Part shown: positions 16,088 through 24,513 of the stretch, piece by piece
How the letters are laid out: each line of letters begins with the position of its first letter
Numbering within the stretch: position 1 is the stretch's first letter
NCBI RefSeq assembly: GCF_002289565.1
Contig: NZ_NTFY01000010.1
Location: 1 to 35,469 of the forward strand
Direction: 5' to 3'
DNA length: 35,469 nucleotides
DNA from: Rhodopirellula sp. SM50
Lineage (GTDB): Bacteria; Planctomycetota; Planctomycetia; Pirellulales; Pirellulaceae
The notes under the pieces: model-generated
Databases searched by the model: none
Seen by the model: the letters and a program-made list of their open reading frames with translations, nothing else
Told to the model about the DNA's origin: nothing
Position numbers and translations under genes: made by a program

Positions 16088-17524
16088 GTGCCAGAGCAAC
16101 CGGCCCGGCATTCATTCGGATCTGACAACTTGACGCGAAACCGACTGCGAAAAAAGCTTCCCCTGCTGGCCACGTTGACCCTGATCGTGCTCGCCGCGGC
16201 CCTCTACATCTTCGGATTGGCGTGGATCCAGTCGCGGATGCATGCGTTTTATGACTTCGAGGACCTGATCCAGCCGCGGTTGATCGATGCGACCATCGTC
16301 GGCTGGCTGCTGTTTTTCTGCAGTTCGATCGGCAGTTTCCTGAACGTCGTCGCGTGGCGGATGCCTCGCGGCGAAGGCATCGGTGGTCACTCGCATTGCC
16401 CGCGTTGTGCCAACACGTTGAAGATCCAGGATAATGTTCCGGTTTTGGGCTGGATCTCGCTGGCCGGGCGATGTCGGTTCTGTTCGCTGCCGATTTCCCG
16501 CCGGTATCCGATCGTCGAAGCGCTGGTGGGGATCTCGCTGACGCTGATCGGGATCACCCAGCTGTACTCGCTTTCGCTGCCGGCACAATTCGTCCACTGG
16601 CATGGCGGTCCACTTTGGACGCCCCGGGTGTCACCGGAACTGTTGGCGATTTTGACCTACCATACCGTCGCGGTTTCGACGCTCTGGGCGATGGCGTTGA
16701 TCCGGATCGACGGGACGCGACTGCCGACCCGATTGATCGTGTTTGCCGGCATCGCTGTTGTCGCCCCGATGCTTGCCTTTCCGACCGTGATGGTTGTCCC
16801 GTGGCAGGCCACTCGGCCGCTGTACTGGGTGCCCGAGGGGCTTCATGTCGATGCGATCATGCGGGTGGCCACCGCGCTGGTTGCCGCGGCGCTGTTCGGA
16901 CGGGTGCTGGCCAAGGGACTGTGTCCCTCGGCGGATCTGAAGCTGGATCCGCTCGGGGGCGGCACCAGGCGGCTGGTTGACCTGATCGCGATGCTGTCGA
17001 TTCCCGCCATTGTGATCGGTTGGCAATCGATGCCGGCGCTGGTGATCGGTGCGGCGATCCTTTCGTTGCTGCTGCGTCCGATGCTGCGGTGGATCCCCAT
17101 CAATGATGGACCCAAAGGCCAGATCGCAGATCGGGGGGCGATGGAGGCGTTCGCGTTTGCGTTGCCGTTTGCATTGACGCTGCACCTGTTGCTTTGGCGT
17201 GTGCTTTGGGAAACGCCGTACTGGCCGAGCGACCAGAGCAGCCGCAACGTCATCATCGTCTCGGCGCTGCTGGTTTTGGTGGTGCCGTGGTTCGTCCGGG
17301 ATCGCACCGCCACCACCACGGACGTCACCTCGATGGACGCGGTTGCCGGTGAAGGTGTCGGTCAACAAGCCGGTGTCGGTCAGCAAGCCGGTGTTGATGA
17401 ACAAGCCCGTGTGGACCAAGCGGGGATCGCCGCGGCGGGCTCAGCTGACGAATTGCCAGAACACCATGGCGATGGCGAATCCGATCAACGAGATCAGGGT
17501 CGAGATCACGCCCCAGGTCCGTAG
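16088..17524 (+). CDS. A24-type prepilin peptidase homologue, second Asp apparently missing
   Basis: A 478-residue polytopic protein. After a first TM helix comes GSFLNVVAWRMPRGE and a zinc-type domain with CPRC and CRFC pairs and PISRRYPIVEAL, as in bifunctional prepilin peptidases. The A24 catalytic part follows: Asp208 in ALIRIDGTRLPTRL fits the first catalytic aspartate, but the GxGD motif appears as GGGT (Thr293). The last 60 residues are hydrophilic with a VGQQAG-type repeat and overlap the 3' end of the GntP gene by 84 bp; they are probably a non-conserved tail. No ATG lies between the photolyase and the first TM; GTG 16088 is my choice, TTG 16130 is possible. It could process the pseudopilins at 22764-25013 if active. 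Confidence 0.75.
   Translation: MPEQPARHSFGSDNLTRNRLRKKLPLLATLTLIVLAAALYIFGLAWIQSRMHAFYDFEDLIQPRLIDATIVGWLLFFCSSIGSFLNVVAWRMPRGEGIGGHSHCPRCANTLKIQDNVPVLGWISLAGRCRFCSLPISRRYPIVEALVGISLTLIGITQLYSLSLPAQFVHWHGGPLWTPRVSPELLAILTYHTVAVSTLWAMALIRIDGTRLPTRLIVFAGIAVVAPMLAFPTVMVVPWQATRPLYWVPEGLHVDAIMRVATALVAAALFGRVLAKGLCPSADLKLDPLGGGTRRLVDLIAMLSIPAIVIGWQSMPALVIGAAILSLLLRPMLRWIPINDGPKGQIADRGAMEAFAFALPFALTLHLLLWRVLWETPYWPSDQSSRNVIIVSALLVLVVPWFVRDRTATTTDVTSMDAVAGEGVGQQAGVGQQAGVDEQARVDQAGIAAAGSADELPEHHGDGESDQRDQGRDHAPGP
17359..17415 (+). repeat. Degenerate 18-bp tandem repeat in the peptidase tail
   Basis: About three imperfect 18-bp units of the type GGTGTCGGTCARCAAGCC, translated as GVGQQA, GVGQQA, GVDEQA, then decaying to RVDQAG. 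It lies in the hydrophilic C-terminal tail of the peptidase homologue, just before the convergent overlap with the permease gene. Confidence 0.6.
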
Positions 17525-18901
17525 CGTTTGGGCTTCGGACATCTGGAAATAGCGGGAGATCATCCAGAACCCCGAATCATTGACGTGGGAAAACCCGGTC
17601 GCTCCGGCCGCGATCGCGACGGTGATCAGTGCCAATTGCGGCTGGCTCATGCCATCGACGAAGTTTCCCATCAGTCCGGCCGCGGTCAGCATCGCCACGG
17701 TTGCGGACCCTTGGGCGACGCGAATCAGCGTCGCGAACACCCACGCCAATAGCAACACGGAGATTCCCGAATCGCGAAAGATCTCCTCCATCGCGTCGGT
17801 GATTCCCGTCGCGGCCAGCACGCCCTTGAACACCCCGCCCGCTCCGGTGATCAAGATGATGATCCCCGCCGGGCCGAGCGCCTTGGTCGAAATCTCCAGC
17901 AGCGTCTCGCGGTCCACGCCACGGCGTGTGCCCAAAAAGTACAACGCAAAGATCGTCGAAAACAGCAGCGCCATCACGGGGTGCCCGATGAACGTGATGA
18001 ACTGCACCACGGGCGATGCGGTGGCCAGTGTCGCGGCGAGTTGTGACCCTCGCTCGTCACGCGTCAGGCCTTCGGGCAACCCGGACGCGATCCACTGCTC
18101 GACAATCGTGTTGGCCAAAATCAATCCGATCGGCAGCGCGATCAAGAACAAAATGAAACCGAAGGACGGCAACGCGACTTGCTCCTCTTCGTCGATCAGT
18201 GGGGCCGGCGGCAGGTTGATCTCCACGCCCTTGGCCAGCTTCACGCACAACCACGGGCCACACAGAATCGCCGTCGGCAAACCGACCATCACGCCGAACA
18301 GAATCACCCAGCCCAAGTTGACTCCCAGCAGATACGCCACCGCGACCGGTCCGGGCGTCGGAGGCACGAACGCGTGGGTCACGGCCATCCCCGCGACCAA
18401 CGGCAAGCCGAAATGCAGGAACGGCCGTTTGGTGTCTCTGGCCAGGGCAAACAGCAGTGGCGCCAAGATGACGAGCGCCACATCCAGGAAAACAGGGATG
18501 GAGATGATGAACCCGGTCAATAACATCGCCCACGACGCGCGTTTGGGGCCGAAGATGCGTACCAGATGATTGGCCAACGCTTGCGTGCCGCCGCTGTGTT
18601 CCAGAATCGCGCCGAAGATCGCGCCGATCCCGATGATGGTTGCGATGAACCCCAGCGCGCTGCCCATGCTCTTGACGATCGTGTCGGCGACTTGGGTCAG
18701 TGGGACCGCTTCCGGATTGACCGTTCGACTGGTCGCGGCGACGAACACCGAGACGACCAACAAGGCCAGAAACGCGGACAGTTTCAGTTTCAGGATCAGC
18801 ACCAACAGCAACGCGATGCCGAACACCAGCAGCGCGATCAACGGACCCGCCGGCGGCGTCACCGTCTCGGTTTGCCCCCACAGCATCGCATCAGAAGTCA
18901 T
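17441..18901 (-). CDS. GntP family permease (gluconate-type symporter)
   Basis: A 486-residue membrane protein with about 12 hydrophobic segments. Family features include GFIATIIGIGAIFGAILEHSGG, ASWAMLLTGFIISIPVFLDVA, HAFVPPTPGPVAVAYLLG and, near the end, VAQGSATVAMLTAAG with AAGATGFSHVNDSGFWMISRYF, all typical of GntP/GntT gluconate:H+ symporters and relatives. The substrate is probably a sugar acid, not certain. ATG 18899-18901 is chosen; the frame extends to 18997 but with no family similarity. The 3' end overlaps the tail of the convergent peptidase homologue. No sugar-acid catabolic gene sits beside it. Confidence 0.9.
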   Translation of the reverse strand: MTSDAMLWGQTETVTPPAGPLIALLVFGIALLLVLILKLKLSAFLALLVVSVFVAATSRTVNPEAVPLTQVADTIVKSMGSALGFIATIIGIGAIFGAILEHSGGTQALANHLVRIFGPKRASWAMLLTGFIISIPVFLDVALVILAPLLFALARDTKRPFLHFGLPLVAGMAVTHAFVPPTPGPVAVAYLLGVNLGWVILFGVMVGLPTAILCGPWLCVKLAKGVEINLPPAPLIDEEEQVALPSFGFILFLIALPIGLILANTIVEQWIASGLPEGLTRDERGSQLAATLATASPVVQFITFIGHPVMALLFSTIFALYFLGTRRGVDRETLLEISTKALGPAGIIILITGAGGVFKGVLAATGITDAMEEIFRDSGISVLLLAWVFATLIRVAQGSATVAMLTAAGLMGNFVDGMSQPQLALITVAIAAGATGFSHVNDSGFWMISRYFQMSEAQTLRTWGVISTLISLIGFAIAMVFWQFVS

Positions 18902-19101
18902 CGACAGGAGATCAACTGGGGGAAGCAAAGACGCATCGATCAACGGAGGCACCGTGTGGAGCAGGCGGAGAGACGGAAGGGGATGCCCGAGAAGCATTCA
19001 GCGGCTCCGGAGTCGCTGGCGGGAGCGGCGAGTCTAGGCGGGCGGCCCGCGTGGGTCAAGATTTGGCCCTTAGCGGGGCGTCACGGGGGAGGGACGCGTG
19101 T

Positions 19102-19203
19102 GCTGGTGTGCAGGCTTTAGCCGCCCATTCTCGCTGCTTCGCAGCGAGGGGGGAGTCGCCTGAAGGCTGGACACCAACCTGCGCTGGTGTGCAGGCTTTA
19201 GCC
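19102..19203. repeat. Two direct and one inverted copy of a 21-bp repeat
   Basis: GCTGGTGTGCAGGCTTTAGC plus one C occurs exactly at 19102-19122 and 19183-19203. Between them, 19158-19178 holds a related unit in opposite orientation (GCCTGAAGGCTGGACACCAAC). A 7-bp stem hairpin TCGCTGC-TTC-GCAGCGA lies at 19131-19147. Confidence 0.75.
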
Positions 19204-19225
19204 CAATACCGCTAAGTTAACATGA

Positions 19226-19306
19226 ATGAGGGGGCCCGGACGCTGGCGCGAACCGGCTGATATCAAACGAATATCAGCCGTTTGGCGCGAGCCTACGGGC
19301 CCTCAT
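19226..19306. repeat. Large imperfect palindrome (REP/MITE-like element)
   Basis: Arms 19226-19263 and 19271-19306 with a 7-base loop CAAACGA. Aligned inward, both ends read ATGAGGG...CCCG and both inner ends read CGGCTGATAT. The left arm contains a 27-base stretch (19235-19261) found exactly, reverse-complemented, at 11859-11885. No T-run follows, so it is not a simple terminator. Confidence 0.85.
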
Positions 19307-19344
19307 CTGAAGAAACGACGCTAGACACAAACTGATACAGGGGT

Positions 19345-20169
19345 TCAGCTTGTGAATTTGAGCAGCAGCCAGTCGCCCAGTCGCGGAAAGGCGTTTCCCA
19401 AGACGATCAGAAGTCGCAGATAGCCCGGCAGGATGACATCGGTTCGCCGTTTTTGGCCACAGGCGAGCACGGCGCGGGCAACCGTTTCGGGCGGCAGGCC
19501 TTTGACTTTGGTTCCCCCGCCGGGGGCGGAGGCACTTGACGGGAGCGTTGCGTCGGTGCGATCGCGGTAACGTGTACCGGCATCGTCACGGCGAATCGGA
19601 CCGGGGCTGACCAAAGCGACGTGGATTCCCTTGTCCCGCCACTCCAGACGCAATTGTTGCGTCAACCCGGCGAGCGCGTGTTTGGCCGCGTTGTAGCCTC
19701 CCAGGTATCGGGCGCCGACTTTTCCGGCCAGCGATCCGATGTTGACGATGCTGCCGCGTGATGATTCCAACAGCGGGGCAAACGCTTGGCAGCAGAGCAG
19801 GGTGGTGACAACGTTTTGATCGATCAGTTCATGCAAGCGATCGGCCGTCAGTTCGCCGGCCAGTCCGCGGTCGCTGGTGCCGACGCAATTGACCAGCACA
19901 TCGAGACGTCCGAACTGATGGTCGATCGTGTTTGCGATTCGATCACAGTCATCCCGAAGGCTGACGTCACCGACCAGTGCGACGATGCTTCGCCCCGATT
20001 TCGTGTCCAGTTGTTGCTTTGCCGCATCGAGTCGCTCGCCCGATCTCCCGACCAGGACGACCCGGTATCCGGCGTCGGCAAATGTCGCCGCGATGACCTG
20101 TCCCAAACCGGCTGAGCCGCCGGTGACGAGCACGGTCGAGACGTCAGCAGTTGGGGGTGGTTCGGGCAA
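19345..20169 (-). CDS. Short-chain dehydrogenase/reductase
   Basis: A 274-residue classical SDR. NAD(P) motif TGGSAGLG at about residues 17-24, LVGDVSLRDD, NCVG in place of NNAG, catalytic Ser in NIGSLAGKVGA, and YNAAKHA with the catalytic Tyr and Lys; SPGPIRRDDAG follows. The C-terminus (VILPGYLRLLIVLGNAFPRLGDWLL) is hydrophobic and may bind the membrane, as in some acylglycerol/retinol-type SDRs. Substrate unknown. The first codon available is TTG 20167-20169; a GTG 12 codons downstream would remove the proline-rich leader. It is divergent from pyruvate kinase with about 200 bp between. Confidence 0.85.
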   Translation of the reverse strand: MPEPPPTADVSTVLVTGGSAGLGQVIAATFADAGYRVVLVGRSGERLDAAKQQLDTKSGRSIVALVGDVSLRDDCDRIANTIDHQFGRLDVLVNCVGTSDRGLAGELTADRLHELIDQNVVTTLLCCQAFAPLLESSRGSIVNIGSLAGKVGARYLGGYNAAKHALAGLTQQLRLEWRDKGIHVALVSPGPIRRDDAGTRYRDRTDATLPSSASAPGGGTKVKGLPPETVARAVLACGQKRRTDVILPGYLRLLIVLGNAFPRLGDWLLLKFTS

Positions 20170-20377
20170 GAGGGCGGGGGAGGGCAGGGAAGGGGAGGGC
20201 GGTCAGAAAGTGACGTGATCACGACCATTCGGTGTATGGGAGCGATCGGCCCATTGTAGGCAAAGTAACGGTGATCGACAGTGACCCCGCGGCGCGCTTT
20301 CTTTGCAGATTCGGCTTGGGACGCTACAAAATGTCACACTCCCGGACGGAAACGCTACTCACGCACCAACATTGACC

Positions 20378-21808
20378 ATGCCCAGTCCGACGCTTCATCA
20401 GTCCTGCACCAAGATCGTCGCCACCGTCGGCCCGGCCTGTGATTCGCCCGAGCAGCTTGCCGAGTTGATCACCGCCGGCGTGGACGTCTTTCGCATCAAT
20501 ACCGCTCATGGAGAGATTGCCGATCACGAGAAGAAAGTCGTGGCGATCCGGCAGGCGTCCAAGCAAACGGGGACTCCCGTTGGAATTCTGTTGGATCTGG
20601 CCGGTCCCAAGATTCGTTTGGGGGAATTGTTTTGCGACCCCCTGCAGTGTGATGTCGGGATGGAGCTGACGTTTCTGCGTGAGGGCGAGCCCACGGCGGC
20701 ACACGAAGTCACGGCGAGCTACCCCAAGCTGATCGACGAATTGCGTCCCGGTAATCGCGTCATGTTGGCCGACGGATTGGTGGCGTTGGAGGTTGTTTCG
20801 GTCGACCGCTCGCGCGCCGTCTGTCGGGTGACCGCTGCCGGCGAAGTTCGGAGCCGACAGGGGATCAACTTGCCCGGAGTCAAATTGTCCGTCTCGGCAC
20901 TGCAACGCAAGGACATCAAGAACGCGATCTGGGCCGCGGATCACGAGATCGACTTCATCAGCCTTTCGTTTGTGCGCACCGCCGAAGACGTCTACTCGCT
21001 CAAGAGTGTCTTGTCGGCGCATGATTGTGAGGCGTTGGTGATCGCCAAGATCGAAAAACCTGAAGCGATGGAGAATCTGGAAGAGATCGTCGATGCTGCC
21101 GACGGGATCATGGTCGCGCGCGGTGACTTGGGCGTCGAAATCGATGTCGCTGAAACCCCGCTGGCGCAGAAGCGGATCATTGATGTTTGCAAGGAGAAAA
21201 TAAAACCCGTCATCGTCGCGACGCAGATGTTGGAATCGATGCATCACAGCGCGCGACCGACGCGGGCCGAAGCGAGCGACGTGGCCAACGCGATTCTGGA
21301 TGGTGCCGACGCGTGTATGCTGAGCGGTGAAACGGCGGTCGGGGACCATCCGGTCAAAGCGGTGCAAATGATGAGTCGCATCATGCAGTTCACCGAGAAA
21401 TCGCTGCGACACGACATGTCCGATCGCGCGATCAGCAACCGCGTGCATCCGATCACCACGGCGGTCACCTACGCGGCGACCAATATCGCCGAAGCGATCG
21501 GTGCCGCGATGATCATCATCGCCACCAAGAGCGGCGGGACGGCCTGGGTCAAAAGTAAATCGCGCAGCTTGATTCCGACCCTGGGCGTCAGCGATTGTCC
21601 GGCAACCCTGCGACGGATCAACCTGTTTTGGGGCATCAAGCCTCGTAAGGTGTCTCAGATGGAACATCCCGCGATGATTCGCGCCGAGGTGTGTGATTGG
21701 GCCAAAGCCAAGGGCTATCTCAAGACCGGCGATCGCATCGTCTTTGTCAGCGGCAGCGGCGTGACCGAGAATGCGCACAATTCCGTCGTCGTCCATACGG
21801 TGGAATGA
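20378..21808 (+). CDS. pyk: Pyruvate kinase, predicted K+-independent type
   Basis: A 476-residue glycolytic enzyme converting phosphoenolpyruvate and ADP to pyruvate and ATP. Motifs in order: [20 protein letters not shown] (Asn41, His44), [14 protein letters not shown], the B-domain region (about 80-175), [17 protein letters not shown] with the catalytic Lys, [26 protein letters not shown], and [27 protein letters not shown]. Lys78 replaces the Glu (Glu117 of rabbit muscle enzyme) linked to K+ activation, and Leu74 replaces Thr113. ATG 20378 is chosen by family alignment; the open frame starts at 20303. The stop overlaps the ATG of the next gene (ATGA), so the pair is translationally coupled. 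Confidence 0.95.
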   Translation: MPSPTLHQSCTKIVATVGPACDSPEQLAELITAGVDVFRINTAHGEIADHEKKVVAIRQASKQTGTPVGILLDLAGPKIRLGELFCDPLQCDVGMELTFLREGEPTAAHEVTASYPKLIDELRPGNRVMLADGLVALEVVSVDRSRAVCRVTAAGEVRSRQGINLPGVKLSVSALQRKDIKNAIWAADHEIDFISLSFVRTAEDVYSLKSVLSAHDCEALVIAKIEKPEAMENLEEIVDAADGIMVARGDLGVEIDVAETPLAQKRIIDVCKEKIKPVIVATQMLESMHHSARPTRAEASDVANAILDGADACMLSGETAVGDHPVKAVQMMSRIMQFTEKSLRHDMSDRAISNRVHPITTAVTYAATNIAEAIGAAMIIIATKSGGTAWVKSKSRSLIPTLGVSDCPATLRRINLFWGIKPRKVSQMEHPAMIRAEVCDWAKAKGYLKTGDRIVFVSGSGVTENAHNSVVVHTVE

Positions 21809-22767
21809 ACGAACAAGAACTTCAGTCGTGCGTCTGTCGGATGCTGGGCGCCGACGGCGTGAGCGCCACCGAGTCGATCCAATCGCTGTGGAGCGGGTAT
21901 GGGCAAATCCTGCGAATGACGCTGCGCGGTGGCGACGTGCCGTCATCGGTGATCGTTAAACACATCGCTCCGCCGGGCTTCGGCGTAGCCAATCCACGGG
22001 GTTGGTCCGGCGATGTTTCACACACGCGTAAGTTGCGGTCTTACGAAGTCGAAACGAATTGGTATCGCGATTGGAGTCGCGCGTGCGATTCACGCTGTCG
22101 TGTCCCGGCGTGCTACGCGATCGAGTCGTTCGCCGGCGGTCGAGTCTTGGTGTTGGAAGATCTGGACGCGGCCGGTTTCCCGAGTCGTTGCGGGCGGCTG
22201 ACCGATGCGCAGCTCCATGCGTGTCTCGGTTGGCTGGCGATTTTTCATGCGACGTTCCTGGGGCGCGTTCCGAGCGGGCTGTGGGAAACCGGAACGTACT
22301 GGCATTTGGAAACCCGGCCGGACGAATGGTCTGCGATGCAAGCCGGTCCGCTCAAGAACGCGGCCGCCAAGATCGATGCCCGTTTGTCAGGGTGCCGTTT
22401 CCAGACGCTGGTGCACGGGGACGCCAAAGTCGCCAACTTCTGTTTCGGCGATGCTCACGACAGCGTCGCCGCGGTGGACTTTCAATACGTCGGCGGCGGT
22501 TGCGGGATGAAGGACGTGGCGTACCTGATGGGCAGTTGTTTGAGCGACGAGCAATGTGACCGTCGTGAAGCGGAATGTTTGGACGTCTATTTCGGCGTGT
22601 TGCATTCGCGGCTCGATGCTTCGACCGCCGACGACCTGGAGCGGGAATGGCGGTCGCTGTTTCCTTGGGCTTGGGCCGACTTTCATCGTTTTTTGTGCGG
22701 CTGGTGCGCGACGCATCCCAAGCTGACCGGTTACAGCCGACGCATGGTCGATCGCGTCTTGGCCTAA
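21805..22767 (+). CDS. Small-molecule phosphotransferase (APH/EcKinase-like)
   Basis: A 320-residue protein with a kinase-like fold of the aminoglycoside phosphotransferase/ecdysteroid-kinase-like/choline-kinase group. Key motifs: [10 protein letters not shown] (ATP-binding Lys), [12 protein letters not shown] (hinge), [13 protein letters not shown] (catalytic Asp and Asn, Brenner-type) and [26 protein letters not shown] (metal-binding Asp). Its start overlaps the pyruvate kinase stop by four bases (ATGA), so it is made from the same message. The natural substrate is unknown; the closest pattern, HGDxxxxN plus DFQ, is that of the EcKinase-like (DUF1679) group rather than of resistance enzymes. 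It ends in a four-base overlap with the convergent DUF1559 gene. Confidence 0.8.
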   Translation: MNEQELQSCVCRMLGADGVSATESIQSLWSGYGQILRMTLRGGDVPSSVIVKHIAPPGFGVANPRGWSGDVSHTRKLRSYEVETNWYRDWSRACDSRCRVPACYAIESFAGGRVLVLEDLDAAGFPSRCGRLTDAQLHACLGWLAIFHATFLGRVPSGLWETGTYWHLETRPDEWSAMQAGPLKNAAAKIDARLSGCRFQTLVHGDAKVANFCFGDAHDSVAAVDFQYVGGGCGMKDVAYLMGSCLSDEQCDRREAECLDVYFGVLHSRLDASTADDLEREWRSLFPWAWADFHRFLCGWCATHPKLTGYSRRMVDRVLA

Positions 22768-23606
22768 TAGCGATCGGATTCGTCAATCAGTTCGCCATCG
22801 GCACGGTTGCCGAGGTAGCGGTAGACCTGTTCGTCGATGGCGTGGGTCAGGAAGATGACTGAACCATCGGCCATGGCGAAGTTTCCTCCGCCGGCGTGGT
22901 GGCTGTCAAAGCCGCCGACTTCCAGGGCGCCCAGTTCTTGGTTGGCAAGGTCGCGTGGGGGTCTGTCGATGAATTCCCCGGTGTTGCGCAACGTGGCGCG
23001 GGTTCCGGTGATCCAGCCCAAGGCGTCGTTGTCGCCGAGGTGTTCGCCGATCATGATCGTGTTGGTGGACCCGTCGGTGATCTGGGCGAAACGGAGTGCA
23101 CTGTTGAGGAAAAAGATGCCGTTGTTGTCGGCATCGATGGGGGCTTCCACGTTGTGATAACAGCCGGCGTAGTCCGACGTGCCGACTCGGTTCATCCCAT
23201 CGCGGCCGAACGTCATTGGGTTGGACGGGCAGCGATAGGCCGGGATGCCGTAGCTGCGCACTTCCGCGTTTTCAGGACTGTAGGCACTCTTGCTGAAATC
23301 CAGTTTCTCAAACGCGGCTTGCTGTTCGATGTAGGGCAGAATGCGTGTCATCCAGCCGATGTGATTGCCGGCACCTTCTTCGTTCCGAATCGGACCTTGT
23401 TCGCCGGTCACGCCGTCGGGCAGGTGTTCCATGGAGAATTCGTAATGATGGACCGAAAGAGCGATTTGCACCATGTTATTGGAGCAGGACATGCGTCGCG
23501 CGGCTTCGCGTGCGGCTTGGACGGCCGGCAACAGCAAGCCGACCAGCACGCCGATGATCGCGATCACGACCAGTAATTCGACAAGGGTAAATGCGTTTCG
23601 TTTCAT
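22764..23606 (-). CDS. DUF1559 prepilin-type protein
   Basis: A 280-residue pilin-like protein. The N-terminus [23 protein letters not shown] is a type III/IV-pilin signal: cleavage after Ala, then Phe, and Glu at the fifth position. It is followed by the planctomycete DUF1559 pattern [20 protein letters not shown], and near the end by [17 protein letters not shown], the H-X9-DG-type motif. Known only as a large, abundant planctomycete family of undetermined role, presumably assembled or anchored at the membrane. Its start overlaps the stop of the upstream pseudopilin by four bases, making it the last gene of the seven-gene pseudopilin/GspF operon. It may be the main subunit of the structure assembled here. 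Confidence 0.9.
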   Translation of the reverse strand: MKRNAFTLVELLVVIAIIGVLVGLLLPAVQAAREAARRMSCSNNMVQIALSVHHYEFSMEHLPDGVTGEQGPIRNEEGAGNHIGWMTRILPYIEQQAAFEKLDFSKSAYSPENAEVRSYGIPAYRCPSNPMTFGRDGMNRVGTSDYAGCYHNVEAPIDADNNGIFFLNSALRFAQITDGSTNTIMIGEHLGDNDALGWITGTRATLRNTGEFIDRPPRDLANQELGALEVGGFDSHHAGGGNFAMADGSVIFLTHAIDEQVYRYLGNRADGELIDESDRY

Positions 23607-23983
23607 TGGACTTCGCTCGATGAGTAAACGTAGGATTGGGAGGTGATGTGGGGGGCGGTTCCGAGTTTGGCGGTCACGGTTGTCTGGTCGTCGTCGATAG
23701 AAATCGTGACCGTTGCCGCGGCGTCGCGTCCGGCAAAGGACAACCGCGGCTGCCAGGTTTCGCCGCCGTAGTCGCGGTTTCGTTTCGACTGCATCGCCGC
23801 CCGTAGGATTCCGGCGTCCAGCAATCGCTGGGTTTGATGCATTTGCAACCGGATTCGGGTCTCACGTCGGGCGGCCAATGCGTCTTGGGCGATCAGGCCG
23901 ATCAGCGACCCGACCACGATCAGGCAGGCGAGGACGCAGATCATCAACGCGCCACGCCGTCGGCGTCTTGGCTGAATCCTCAT
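23603..23983 (-). CDS. GspK/PilX-like minor pseudopilin
   Basis: A 126-residue protein with basic leader (RRRRR), then GALMICVLACLIVVGSLIGL, a single hydrophobic helix, and a hydrophilic domain. The GAL start without Glu at the fifth position resembles GspK/PilX minor pseudopilins, which also lack that Glu. The rest is short compared with GspK (about 300 residues). Placed between GspJ-like and DUF1559 genes with four-base ATGA overlaps at both ends. Assignment rests on this context and the N-terminus; the globular part is not recognisable. Confidence 0.65.
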   Translation of the reverse strand: MRIQPRRRRRGALMICVLACLIVVGSLIGLIAQDALAARRETRIRLQMHQTQRLLDAGILRAAMQSKRNRDYGGETWQPRLSFAGRDAAATVTISIDDDQTTVTAKLGTAPHITSQSYVYSSSEVQ

Positions 23984-24513
23984 GATGCGATGTCTCCGTT
24001 TTGATGGCGTAGTCGCAAGCCGATCGACATCCGCAGCGATCGCCAGAGGGGAGTTTCGGATTCGGCGAAGGGCGTGATCGTTTTGACGTCCAGTTGAATC
24101 TGGTTGTCGGTTTCCAGTCGCGTCAACACGAGCGTCCGCGGACGTTTGAATCGATAGACTTCGTTTCGGACGACGTCATCACCGCTACGCTCGTTGCGGG
24201 TGACGGTCCTGTCCATGAGGGTGTAAACCACCTCGTTGCCGTTGACGGAAAGTCGCAGAGACTGGCCGGCCGTGTCACCGGAATCCAGCTCCGCTTGATT
24301 GGCGATGTGCAGGTCGTTGCGAAGTTGGCGGCTGAGCTGGAAAAACGTCTGATCGTCCAAGCGTCGATGTCGCGCCAGTGTCGACCAATCGAACGCATGG
24401 TGGACCAAACCGACGGCAACCATCATCACCGAGCTGCCGAGGGCGATCGCGATGCTGAGTTCGCGGAGCGTGAATCCGCGGCGTGCGGTTCGGGATCGGG
24501 TCAGTGACTTCAT
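23980..24513 (-). CDS. GspJ/PilW-like minor pseudopilin
   Basis: A 177-residue protein with a prepilin motif RRGFTLRELSIAIALGSSVMMVAVG: cleavage after Gly, Phe1, Glu5. The remainder has the layout of GspJ/PilW (FQLSRQLRNDLHIANQ, LRLSVNGNEVVYTLMDRTV, then RSLRMSIGLRL). It starts in a four-base overlap with the upstream PilV-like gene and ends in a four-base overlap with the GspK-like one. Predicted to be inserted in the inner membrane and to prime assembly of a pseudopilus. Its leader needs a prepilin peptidase; a possible one with an altered active site is at 16088. Confidence 0.75.
   Translation of the reverse strand: MKSLTRSRTARRGFTLRELSIAIALGSSVMMVAVGLVHHAFDWSTLARHRRLDDQTFFQLSRQLRNDLHIANQAELDSGDTAGQSLRLSVNGNEVVYTLMDRTVTRNERSGDDVVRNEVYRFKRPRTLVLTRLETDNQIQLDVKTITPFAESETPLWRSLRMSIGLRLRHQNGDIAS

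Larger units (their letters stand above)
18902..19344. other. 443-bp spacer packed with short repeats
   Basis: Upstream of the permease and downstream of the short-chain dehydrogenase, both on the minus strand. It holds three related GCTGGTGTGCAGGC-type units (19102-19203) and a large imperfect palindrome (19226-19306). The longer plus-strand frames here are antisense to the permease start or composed of repeat sequence; no gene is called. Confidence 0.6.

Noticed and set aside
19131-19150. Hairpin TCGCTGC-TTC-GCAGCGA as a terminator
   Set aside because: The stem is good but no T-run follows on either strand; it sits inside a repeat cluster.
20324-21946. 540-residue minus-strand open frame antisense to pyruvate kinase
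   Set aside because: The plus strand encodes an unmistakable pyruvate kinase. The antisense frame is His/Arg/Asp-rich with no family motif, the usual shadow of high-GC coding DNA.
22764-22767. 4-bp convergent overlap of the kinase and DUF1559 genes as a fusion or assembly error
   Set aside because: Both stops are in place and both proteins end at family-typical points; short convergent overlaps are common.
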